Part shown: in pieces, positions 26,701 to 38,700 of the stretch
Layout: each line of letters begins with the position of its first letter
Numbering within the stretch: position 1 is the stretch's first letter
DNA from: Caprimulgus europaeus
Lineage: Eukaryota; Chordata; Aves; Caprimulgiformes; Caprimulgidae
Reading direction: 5' to 3'
Assembly (NCBI GenBank): GCA_907165065.1
Contig: OU015532.1
Span: forward strand, 36,932,339 to 36,996,338
DNA length: 64,000 bases
The notes under the pieces: model-generated
Seen by the model: only the letters and a program-made list of their open reading frames with translations
Told to the model about the DNA's origin: nothing
Database searches by the model: none
Position numbers and translations under genes: made by a program

Positions 26701-29700
26701 TGATTAACTTTGGCAAAAAGTGCTCACTTGTTGGCCCAACATCTAGGATTCAGTGGTGTGATTATTTACTTAGTTATTGATGATTCCCATGAACGTGCTT
26801 CTGTAGAACACCATATTCCCAGCAGACTATCTTAAGACTGGAATAAATCCAAGGCCTGCATTTCTCTCAGGCATAGAGAAGTCAGGTTTTCTGGAGTGGT
26901 CAATCATGGCATGTTATGGTGGTACACTGTGACAGGGCTTCGAGAATCTCTGTGGTTGGGCCAGGAGTCTGAAACCTCTGGGAACTCTTAACTGTAACTA
27001 GAGCAACAGCCTTCAGGTGTTGTACTGTTCTTTTTAAAAATCAAACTTCTGATGTTTGCAGCGTTCACCTGCAGAAACTGGCTGCTCACGGCTCGGATGG
27101 GTGTGCTCTGCACTGGGTGAAACACTGGCTGGGTGGCTGGGCCCAAAGAGTTGTGGTGAATGGAGTTAAATCCAATTGGTGGCCAGTCACAAGTGGTGTT
27201 CCCCAGGGCTCAGTGTTGGGGCTGGCTCTGTTTCATAACTTAATTAATTAACTCGATGAAGGGATCGAGTGCACCCTCAGGCTAAGTGTCAGGTCCTGCA
27301 CTTGGGTCACAACAACCCCATGCAATGCTACAGGCTTGGGGAGGAGTGGCTGGAAATCTGCCTGGCAGAGAAGGCCCTGGGGGTGTTGGTCGAGAGCAGC
27401 TGACTGAACATGAGCCAGCAGTGTGCCCAGGTGGCCAAGAAGGCCAACAGCATCCTGGCCTGTATCAGCAATAGTGTGGCCAGCAGCACTGGGGAAGTGA
27501 TTGTGCCCCTGTACTTGGCACTGGTGAGGCTGCAGCTTGAGTCCTGTGTTCAGTTCTGGGCCCCTCACTACAAGAAATACATTGAGGTGCTTCATTGCCC
27601 AAAGAAGGTGAAGGGACTGGAGCAGAGGAGGCTGAGGGGAGACCTTATCACTCTCTACAGCTCCCTGAAAGGAGGGTGTAGTGAGATGGGGGTTGGTCTC
27701 TTCTCTCAAGTAGTAAGTGATAGAATGAGAGGAAACAGCCTCAAGTTGTGCCGGGGGAGGTTTAGATTGGATATGAGGAAAAATTTCTTCACCAAAAGGG
27801 TTGTCAGGCATTGGCACAGGCTGCCCATGGAAGAGGTTGAGTCACCATCCCTGGAGGTATTTAAAAGCCGTGTAGATGTGGTGCTTAGGGACGTGCTTTA
27901 GTGGTGAATTCAGCAATGTTAGGTTTTCAATTGGATTCGATGATCTTGAAGGTCTTTTCCAATCAAAGTGATTCAATGATTTAGGCTGCTCAGTGGTTGA
28001 GGACTATGTCAATTTTAGCAGATGTCTGCAAGGTGTGAGCAAGACCTATTTCTTTTGGAAAGCATTATGTTTTTGGAATCATCATTTCCATTTTATTGTT
28101 TCTTCTTTGTCTGGTTTAAATTGATTCCTCAAATGAAAATAATTCTAGAATTACAATCTTGGGCCAGTTCCTCTGGTCAGTGGAGGAACTAGGAATTTGA
28201 CTACTGTCAGTTCTATACTTGTCTTGTCTTCTTGACTAGTTTTCCTCACAAAAGTGGAAAACTATAAATGGCTACAGGATCAGCCCAGGCTTGTTCAAAG
28301 ACTTGGGAATTCATAGCCAACCTTTCCTTCAACCCAAGTAGTTTCAAATCGGTAATAAATGTTGGCCAGGGAGTTTTTGGTTTTAGGTTTCACGTGAGTG
28401 TTTTGCATTGGTCACTGATCATACATATAGTGTTTACTTATTTAAAAGTTGGAGTTTTACAGGTTGAAAGCAAGCCTTGTTGAATAGGAGCGGAGAAAAC
28501 TTTTGATGCATCATTATTAAAGGCTTATGATTTAATATTGTGGTGAAGGAGATACAACAAACTTGAAAATTTACTCTGTGAGCTATGAATGGGATATAAA
28601 TGTGAGGAAGAGTGATGAGCTAAGAGAGAACTATAGCTGAAGACAGGAATAGTTTGCTCATTGGCAAGTGTTAAGTCATTCTAGGCTGATGAAGGCAAAT
28701 GTGAGAAGTTTGCTATTTCCATTTAAAAAAACACAACACTTTCTGATTTGTGCGTTTGTTTTCTTTTATTTTTTTCCCCTCCTTTTGTAGGCTTATGAAA
28801 TGAGACTGAGAAAGTCTGTCAATCCCTCTTCAGCCTTTTTATCCACTACACTGCATAGTTTGGATAAAGTCTTGCATGGTGGAGTGCCCTGTGGATCCCT
28901 CACAGAGGTAAATTGTTTAATATATCTTACTGCAGTTGCACATCATGCGTGGAAGTTAAAAGTCACAGATAGGTTGGACTTTTGTCAGGTGCTTTAAACA
29001 CAAAATACACAAATTTTGGATAAGTATGGTTTTTTTTAGTTGATGGAGGCTGCATTTTTTTCTCTGGTGGTGTGGTTTATTTATTCTCAGCTTAACAGGT
29101 AAATAAGAAAGTTAAGGAATTTAAAAATTTGGTGACCCTATTTTCCTTTTAAAAAGTGAAAAATTTCCCAGGGAATTTGGGAGAATTATTGGCTGGATTT
29201 TACAGTGTGAAAGGTGCAATGTGTGTGGTCAGAGCACAAAGTGCTAAATCAAGTCTGTCCTTTTAGTACTGACTCACTCTGACTTTACCAAGTCATTAGT
29301 TTTTATGAAGGCACAATAGGCAATTAGGACAAAAGTGTGAAGCATTGAGGCATGGGAATGACTTTACAGAGCTTTTATATGTAAATGTAACTGATTTATG
29401 CAATAAATATGTAATGCATTATTTTTAAAAAATACTGTAATTAGGGCCTGTATTATATGTACATACATTGCAGCACTACAGATTTCATGTTTATCTATAA
29501 CGTTCTAATTCTCAGGACTTTGGATGTAATACTACTTTTTTGCTTAGAATTTTCTTTTAAGAACAAGGGGACACTTCATCTTCTAGTACCCTGATTTCTC
29601 TATTGCCTTGCAGAAAGTGGCAATAACTTGCATTGTTTCTATATTCTATAAAGAGAGGATTTGTGTTGATGCTCATATGAGTCATTGAGTATTATAAAAA

Positions 29701-32700
29701 TACAAAGATGCTATCTCTGGCTTAGGAATTTGCTGAACTACAGATGGAGATGGAGAAATGTTGTATATATTGGAAGGAGTAAATAGATGTGTGCCCTGTT
29801 CTTGTGTTATTCCCCTAGCCATCTGTTGTAGGCCCTTGGTAGAGACACAATCCAGAGCTAGAGGGACATTGATTTTATGCAATGTGGCCATACTTGCCAC
29901 CTTAAAGCAAAGTTCTGAACTCAGCTGTGCACTTCAATTGACTGGAAAAATATATATTGTGTGCATAATGCTCTGAATTTAGTCAGGTTGAAACCATTAT
30001 TTTCCTTGAACACTTTAACAGTCCTTACCAACTGTTTTTCTTTGTCTACTGTGGCAAATTGCCACAGTAGAGGAGTAGAAGTGGGAAGTTATGAAAATCT
30101 TGCTATGAGGAAAATAACTTTTTTCCACACCCTATAATCAGACCAGATTGGTTTTGGTCTCAGGTAGAAATCACTTATGAAACCTGATACTGACTTAAAA
30201 CATATCAGTGTTTAAGCAGCATAAAGTTTAGACTATAATGGTTTCTGCTCTAGTAAACTCTTATATAATGAGAGGATAGTACTTATTAAAGGTTTTGAGT
30301 ATTTATTTTTGTATATGATGTACAGTAATATACACCATTCAGGTCTTCATAAAAATGTTTAAGAAGGTATCCATGAACTTAGATTGATCTGTCAGAATTA
30401 AAATTTTCTTCATATTTAGGCCTAGCATTATTACCAATTTCATATAAGAAAATTGGATCAGGAGAACTTCATTTTAAGATCAATACTGCAAGAGTTTAAA
30501 TTCTGTGAGAAAAGACTTGCTAAATTCTGTTTAATTAAAGAAGAAAGAGCTGTTTTTATAAGTAGTAGTGAGATATGCAGGGTGCTGAGATTGTAACTAT
30601 GCTGCTGTTGAGGTTAGTGCCTTCAGCTGGAGAGGAGTTTTTGGTTCCTAAAAATATTTTCATAGCAAAGCATTGACTGCAGTAGGTGTAGTTTGACTAC
30701 TTTTGTTTTGGATTATTGTTCATGCAGGCAGCTGCTGAAATAGCACAGCCTGTGTTTGAAAAGACCCGTGTTTGAGAAGAAATGACACTTGCTTGCAGCT
30801 AGGATCTGGCTTTCCAGCATTTCCATCTGGTCCACTCTTCCTTGGAGGCAGAGAATGTTGATGCTGCATAAACTTCTGAATTGTACTACGGTAGTTGAAA
30901 TGTTGAGCCACTGCTGCACAGGCAGGAGAAATAAGTGGAACAGAGAAATGTCTTTCTTGTGATATGCTGACTTGTCCTCGAGTCTGTGACCGGCTCATGA
31001 ATGGTGCCCAAAACAAAGATGTTGCCCTTCTATAGGTCAACCCCAATAACCCAGACTATTTTGCCATCCTTCCTGTGACTTGGCAATTTTGAGTAAGAGA
31101 TGACCAGAGTGTAAAAGTTTGCATTAAAATATCCTGGAATATTTTTTTCCTAATTAAAAAAGTAAGTGGCTGTGATCTTTTTGGGTCAGAAGAGCCATGC
31201 AGTTAATTTACAAGGCTGTTGATAACAATGTTGTGAATATTTGTCTTTTTTCTTAATCCTAAGTGTAGCTATCATTCAGGTATCAGTGCAGTTTATCTGA
31301 CATGTTCTTGCCCGAAGACCAGATAGAATGACTCTGGAGGACTGATAGACTTGAAGCTTGCTGATTGCCATGTTCTTGGCATTACTTCAGAGGGAGATGT
31401 GGGAAGGGCAGTGGTTGACCTGCTGGGAGTTCTACTGGAGTTTAGCTGACCTTTGACTTCTAAAGTTTGGTTTGTGGTTTTTTAAATTTTTCTTTTATTT
31501 GAAGGTAAGTTCTGCAAGCAGTCCTGGTTCATGTGCTCTGGGAGTCCCTGCATGAGCAGGGGGGTTGGACTAGGTGACCTTCAGAGGTCCCTTCCTACCT
31601 CAACCGTTCTGTGATTCTCTGATTCTGCAAGCAGTTGATCTGAAAACATGGATGTCAGATATCATTTTTCCTGAGATGGTATAAAATAATGCTCTTCAGG
31701 AAGTAAATACAAATGCTTAATTTTCCAGAGTTATGTATTTTGTAATACTTCTCAGCTTGGTTAATTGTCATGTTACTCTTTTTTTTTTTTCCCAGTGTCT
31801 CCTTAAAACATTTATCTCTTTAGATATGAGAAAATCTGTGAAACTGTTGCTAAACTACTTTATGAGTGATCATACTCCATAGGTATCAATGTGTTTAAAG
31901 GTAGTTGGGGGGAAATTAATATATTCAAAGATAAGCTGCACTTTTAATCTAGTTGTGAATGAAAAGCATTGCACCAGGAAAGGTGTTGCACTTTAAGTTT
32001 TCTTCTGAAAAAAATTTTGAATGTTAGGTTTTTTTGTATTCTAATGTATTTTGGTTAAAAATACAGAGCCCTGTCTAATGCCTTTATCTTCAATAGGGGA
32101 TCTCACTAGGTGGCTGAGATGTTGAAGTCTTGTGATAGTTTCACTGGGCTAGCCCTTGGCTAGCAGCCAACACAGCCATTCACCCACTTGCCCCCAACCG
32201 CCATGGGATAGGGGAGAGGATTGAGGGGCAAGGGTGAGGAGGCTTGTAGGGTGAGATAAGAACAGTTTAATAATAGAAAGAAAACCTAAAATAATACTAA
32301 TATTAAAATAGTAGTGATAATAATAACAGTAACAAAATATGCAAGGGAATGACACCCAGTGTTATAGCTCAGCCCCCTCCTGACCAAGCCCGGCTGTTCC
32401 CAGATAACGATCCCGGAGGAGAGACAATACCAGAAGAACGAGAGCCCGAGTGAAAGTCAGAGCAAGAGAGGAAGAGCCCCTCACTGATGTACTGGGCAGG
32501 ATGGGATATGATATGGAACATCCCACTGGCATATCTAACTGTCAATTAAGTTTATTAATTTCAATATTCTTCTCCCCCCTTAAATCTTGTGCTTGTGGAC
32601 TGACAGAACACCAAGTCCTTCCCTTCCAGTGACAAAAATGCAAACACTGGGATGTTCTCAGTGTCTCTCACAGCGAGCCCCAGGCTGGAAGCAAAACGCA

Positions 32701-35700
32701 GCACAATTGTAGCTACTAAAAAAAAAGAAACCCAGCTCTATTGCAGCTAAAACCAGGACAAGTCTGTACGAGGCATCTAGTGGATGAGACTAGAACTGCA
32801 AGCACTGCGTCCTCCCACCAGGAGCTTGGTTTTGGCTGGACCCTCCTGCCAGATTGGCAATACTGATGCATAATAACTCTTTAATCAGAAATATTATAGA
32901 GAGAACTAGGTAGACTTCAGGAATTAGATGGCTAACTTAAAAGATTAGAGGTGTCTTAAAAAAAAAGCATATTGCTTTTTATTTGCTTTTTAGGTACTAA
33001 AGGCAGAAAGTGGTTAGGGCATGTATTAGGAGTTTCTCAGAAAACATAAAGGTAGAACTATGCAGAAACTGAGTTTCTCATTTAAAGCCTGGTTCTGGAG
33101 ATTTTTAAAAGCATTTTTGCCAGAGTCATGAGATCTGAAGTAGTTTCAAAGATTGGCAGCGCTGCAAGTGTTCTTCAGTATGATTGTTAGATGAAATTTT
33201 AGAGGAAGCTATCAAGTGTCTGCTGCTGCTGCTTTGATGCTGTACTGCAGCATGCAAACACTTTCAGGTCATGTTCTGTTTGGATTCAAGTGATTTTGGA
33301 ACTTAATGATGTTAATTTGCTCTTTTGCAACTTACTGGAGTATTACTGACCAGCAGATTGGCCTTCAGTATTTCTGTTATTAGGTAGATATTCCAAGTTT
33401 GAGAGAAGTTCTCTTCAAGTGTGTGTTGTGTGCAGCATTTACTTCCTGACTGGTGTGGCTAAATCGTTGTCTTCCTGTTACTTTACCCAGCAGCGAGGGT
33501 GGTTGGAAACTTGGAATTTGAGTACATGAGCCACAGGGTTAAGACTTGTGGTGGTATCTTCTACAGCCAAAGCTGCTTGCTTTTTGAGCACCAGAAGGAT
33601 TTGATTTGTGTTACACTGTCTCAGACCATTTTTTCTCAAACCACTATTAGGTTTTAAGTTGGAAATTAAAACATAGCTGAAATTTTGCGGTCAACTCCTC
33701 TGAGGAAAAATTAAAGTAATGACTTTGTGAATATTGAAGAGTTTAATCCCCTGGTAGCTGAAGAAGAATTAGCTCCTTGTGACTTCATCCAAACCCTACA
33801 GATGTGCCAGAGAAAATAATATATAGCTTATTGAAAAATAAAAGTAGATTTTATTAGGCAGAAATAAATTAAAAGCTGTTGTAGTCCTCACATTTCTATC
33901 TGGGTCGACTTGATTTTTTTTTTTTTTTTTCCCCAGAGCAAATTTAGAGTAAAACAAACTAAGTGAACTTTTTGCAGACATTTCATTTAAATTATAGTAA
34001 AGGAATTTTAGTTGTTTGGTTTTTGTTTTTTTTTTAACTAAGATTGTATTGTTCAAAACACTTGCTGAAGCAGTGGTAACTGCAATAAAATGTGGTAGGT
34101 CTTTAAAATTGCTCGCTGTGGATTATTATTAATACCCTTTAAGGGAATGCTGATAAAAGATAAAGTATTGTTGTCTTTGGGAATAGAAATTTTCTCTTGC
34201 TCCATTGGCTTGCTTCCTTGTACTAGCTTGTACCACAAGATTCCCTGTCTTTCTCTGATATGATGCTCATATCCTCAGACACTTTTACAGCATCTCTAGT
34301 GAATTATCTCCTGCATTAGCCACCGAAATAAATGTTGATTCCAATGCACCTCTCAGACAAGGCTGAAGCTACAAACATTTTTATAAGGTCTCCTCACAGT
34401 TGTCCAAACATTTTAAATAACTGGATTGATGCCCTCCCCTCATTCATTTCAGGTCTTTTTAACTAGAAATAGCTGGTGAGATTCCTTTGCTATCACAGTC
34501 TAAGCAATGTGTATTGCTTTGGCAATTTTTATGTATGCTTTGGGTTCATATTAAAATGTGGCAGCTATTGTTGATATGATATTTTGTGATTTAAGTATAC
34601 TGGATGGAGGACAGATAACTGCATAAATATGACTGATTCCTGATCTGTAATTTGCTAAATGCAGTGTGTGCTTCTAAACAGAAGTCCTCCAATGCTTCTT
34701 GAAGCATTAAAGCTTCAAGTAGGTTGACTGATAGGGCTTGGTTTTCAGGCCTTGTTTAAAGACAAAAGCGATTAAAGGGATTTTGACCAGCTGTTAACAG
34801 TAGCTAATGTGTAACTGTAGCTCATGCAGTCCCTCAGTGTTTCCCTGTAAATTTTCTGTGCTTCAAGTTATGCTACTGCTGCTTAAAACAAAACCATAGC
34901 AATACTGCAGTATCTTGTGGTGAAAGGGTGTTTGTACTTAAACTGTTGTGCTTTTATGCTCAAAAAATCAGTTTAACTGTGAGTATCTGTCTGTTATAAG
35001 GTTTCTTTCTTAATTTAAAATACCACCTCTGTATTTAAGCCTTTGTTGTGGCAGTACTAGGTGCTTTGAGGAGGTGTTCTTCATTTTTTGGTTTATCTTC
35101 CCTAGAGAGGCTTAGTTTTATCTTGCATTATTATTTAGTCTCTACTAACATCAGAATGAACCCATCACTTTCTATTTTTAGTGCCTAAAGTAACTTCAAC
35201 TTTGTATTTGCTGTTTTTCAGCCCTCTTAGTATTTAAGATGTCATCATCTCCTGTCCCAGAAGCAGTGATGATGTGATATTGTATTTAAAGACTGACTGT
35301 AGTAGTAATGAACCTATTATCTGAACACAGAACCCAGCATTCACTTACAATCTCTGCAAGATCTGCAGTGGATGAAGAACAGCACACTGTAGAAAAATCT
35401 TGCTCTCAGAAACTGGGGATCTCATCAAACAATGTATTCTTTTGATCCTTGTGGTTTTTCTCTTGGATCAAAATCATACTGGAACCATTTCACACAAGTT
35501 GAATGTGCTCTTTTTGAATGCTGCTTAACCGCAGCAGGCTTTCAGTAAGCACAGGTGAAAGCCTAAAATTGGCAAGCTATTCTGGATCATTAAATTATGT
35601 TAATGTTGAAATATGGTAATAGGGAGTTAACACCAATGATAAAACACGTGCTGCATAGCAGAGAGTAGTCTCTGGGGCAGGTAAAACCTGTCTTATGTAT

Positions 35701-38700
35701 ATATGTGGTTCATATTGAACATGCAGCCTTTACAGGATATAAGGGATTATCCTTGATTTCTGAGGGAGACCTGCTTGTAACTGAGGTAATGATAATTCCT
35801 AAGCAGTCACTTCCATCTGTGAGCTCATTAGCTCTGGACTTTGTTTTCCACTCATGTGGATGTCAACTGCAAATCTTCTAATTCTGCTCTATTTTAGAAG
35901 GTAACACAGAGAAGGAGACGGAAGGAGAACTAGGTGTGGCTCTAGGGAAGATCTTATAAGAGGAGGGGGAGACTAAGGGACCCTCTCAAATATGAGAGGT
36001 CATAAAGAATATCAAAGAAATAAAGTACAAGCGTAATGCTGTGTCTGAAGAACTGTTTATACTTCAGTGGATGAGTTTGCAAGGCACAGATCCAAGAGTA
36101 ATTGCGAGTTGCTCTTTGTGGGCTGCGTTCTATCCTTTTGTCACTGTCTCCTCCTTTGGTTAGGAAGAGCAGAATTTGAAGAGTTCTGGCTGATACGTCT
36201 TAGTTAAAAGTAGAATTAGGGGGAAATTAATGTGTCATCTCTTGTTTATGTTACTAATTTTTTTTTCTTCCAGATAACTAGCCCACCAGGTTGTGGCAAA
36301 ACTCAGTTTTGTATTATGATGAGTGTTCTGGCTACACTGCCTGTAAGCATGGGAGGACTAGATGGGGCTGTTATATACATTGACACAGAATCTGCTTTCA
36401 GTGCTGAAAGGTAAGATGCAAAATTCTGAAATACACACTTAACTTCTTTATCACCTTTTGTCTTGGAGTCTGAAGTTATTTTCTGAGCAATAATTAAGCA
36501 TTTATAAACTAAATACCTATGATAGCTATTAAGCGTTCATCTGATATATGCAGTTATTCTGTAGCTGATGAAAGTAATAGACTAGTTTGCTCACCTTCCT
36601 AATTTGTATGATGTTGCAGATTGCAGTTGTGGTATGATGAGGTGGGTGCACGCTCTCTAATTTATAAATGGTCTTAACAGTCCTGTATCTGAAATCTTTC
36701 TTTGCAGTTTAGTTTGTGAAGTTAGCACGAAGGTTTTGGGGATGTAAAGGTCCAGCATTTTGAGTACAAAGAAAATTGAGGTGGTTCTGTGAACAGCAGG
36801 AATGATGTAGCCAGTTTTCCTTCAGATTTCAGTCCTATTTCTGCTGAGTGGGGCGCCTTGCCCTTGTTCTGCACTTCTGATTTCCTTCTGCAGTAACCTG
36901 GCGTTTCTCCCATGTCCTTAGTGGCCATGCAGTACTAGATTCCCTTATCTCTATAACATCCCAGTTCTTCTAATATCTCCTGCTTTGCTCATGTGACCAG
37001 AACTGCTCAGCTGTGCACTTACAGTATCTTCTGACTGTTGAATGGACAGGAGACACTTGTATGCTGTATCTGCTTGAGGGTTAGTTGTATGCATGTGTTG
37101 GTCACCACTCTTCTCATGTTAACTGGCTGATAAACTGTTAAAATAATTCTGCAGTATTTCATTAAAAGTAGTTCTAATTTATTTAGCTACTGACTTTTCT
37201 AAACCATGAGGATTTGATGGTTTTGACATGTTTATTCCTTTGTCACTTTTTTTTTGGAATTAGTGAGTTCAAAAGTTAAGAGTCTAGGGGAGGTCAAGAA
37301 ATGCAGTAGTCTCATCCTTGTTTGGGTAGAAAAATGGGCAGAAGATGACTCATTTAAATAATTTATATATTTCAGATGACTTAGTTATACTCATGGCCTG
37401 AGTCTGGAGTATCAAAACAAATGTTTAATCATTTGAAGTTATCATGGATGAGTAAGTGGGATTTCTAGCCCTGTTTTTGTCAAGGTAATTTTACAGAAGT
37501 TTGAATTACTTTAAATGAGAAGTGTAATATATCAAAGATTAAAAGCTTCAAGCAATGGCACTGCAAAGTATGGTGCTCCCTTCTTACATACCACTTAATC
37601 TTTATTTCAGATCCCTGAATTATAGATAGTAAAAAAGAGTAGGACCTAATGGGTAAGTTAAGACTTATTGCTTAGAAGCAAATGCTAAAGAAAACAGGTG
37701 GATGTGAAAGGGAACTGCTTAAAATAGTGGGATGTAGAAAGGAAACATGGTTAAAAAACCCCAATATTACTAAGGATGAAAATATTTATGTATTGAATCA
37801 TATTTAGTGTTGCTCAGTTGGAAATGATAGCTAAACACAGTTTCAGCAGACAGGCTGTATCTTGTACTTTCTGTGTTGCAAATTCTAAGGAGCAGTACCA
37901 GCAGAGTGAGGGAAGTGCTTATCCCCTTCTGCTTGGTACCTGTTAGACTACATCTAGATCCTGCGTCCACTTTTGGGCTCTCGGTATGAGAAGGACATGG
38001 CGAACTGCAGGGAGTTCAGCAGGGGACTACCAAGACAGTTGGAGACTGGAGCACTTGCCCTCTGTGGAGAGACTGAGGGCTTGCTCAGCCTAGAGGAGAG
38101 AAGGCTTTGGGGGGATCTAACGGCAGCCTTCCCTTACCAGTGAGGAGACAATCAAGAAGATGGCACAGTCGTGCATGGAGGGAGACAGCAGGCATACACT
38201 GAAATCCATTTCTGTGCTGATATATGGAGATTTTTTACTATAAGGTCAGTCAGAAATTAGAAAAGGTTGCCCAGAGAGTCTATGCTGCCTCCATCCTTGG
38301 AGGCTTCCAAAATATGACTAGATAACGCCTCAAGTAACTTGCTCTGACTTCATAGCTGGCACTGCTTTGAACAGGATGCTGTCCTGGAGATCTCCTGAGT
38401 TCTTTCTAACCTGAATTTTCTTGTGGTTCTGTAATCCTGTATTATTAATAGATGACAAGTAGAAGAGATTTTGGTTCTGTTGTTCTAAACACTTCAGAAA
38501 AGAGGGCAAATATTCATTTAATAGCAACTTATTTTAAAAGGGTTAATAGAGACTTTTAGCTGGCACTATTTTTATTTAAAACTCAGAAGAATCTAAAGAA
38601 AGCCTGAGAAGAGTGTTCGTATCCTTGCTGCTTTTTAGGGCTGAGAGTTGCTAAGTTGTAGCTGTCGTACTGGCTGTAATGCTGTGCTGCTTCTAGAAAG

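Larger units (their letters stand above)
24630..28790 (+). other. RAD51B intron after the second coding exon
   Basis: A GT-AG intron of about 4.2 kb. It holds a 24-base A run at 25230-25253, a 14-base direct repeat with 20-base period at 26318-26351, and a CR1 copy at 27066-27985. No other feature is recognised. Confidence 0.85.
28908..36273 (+). other. RAD51B intron after the third coding exon
   Basis: A GT-AG intron of about 7.4 kb. It contains a 27-base palindrome (30045-30071), a short CR1 fragment with target duplication (31523-31622), an antisense solo LTR (32131-32760) and a T17 run (33914-33930). The rest is AT-rich unique-looking DNA. Confidence 0.85.

Noticed and set aside
27248..27817. 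189-codon minus-strand open frame
   Set aside because: It is the antisense of the CR1 reverse transcriptase and 3' region and does not resemble a separate gene.
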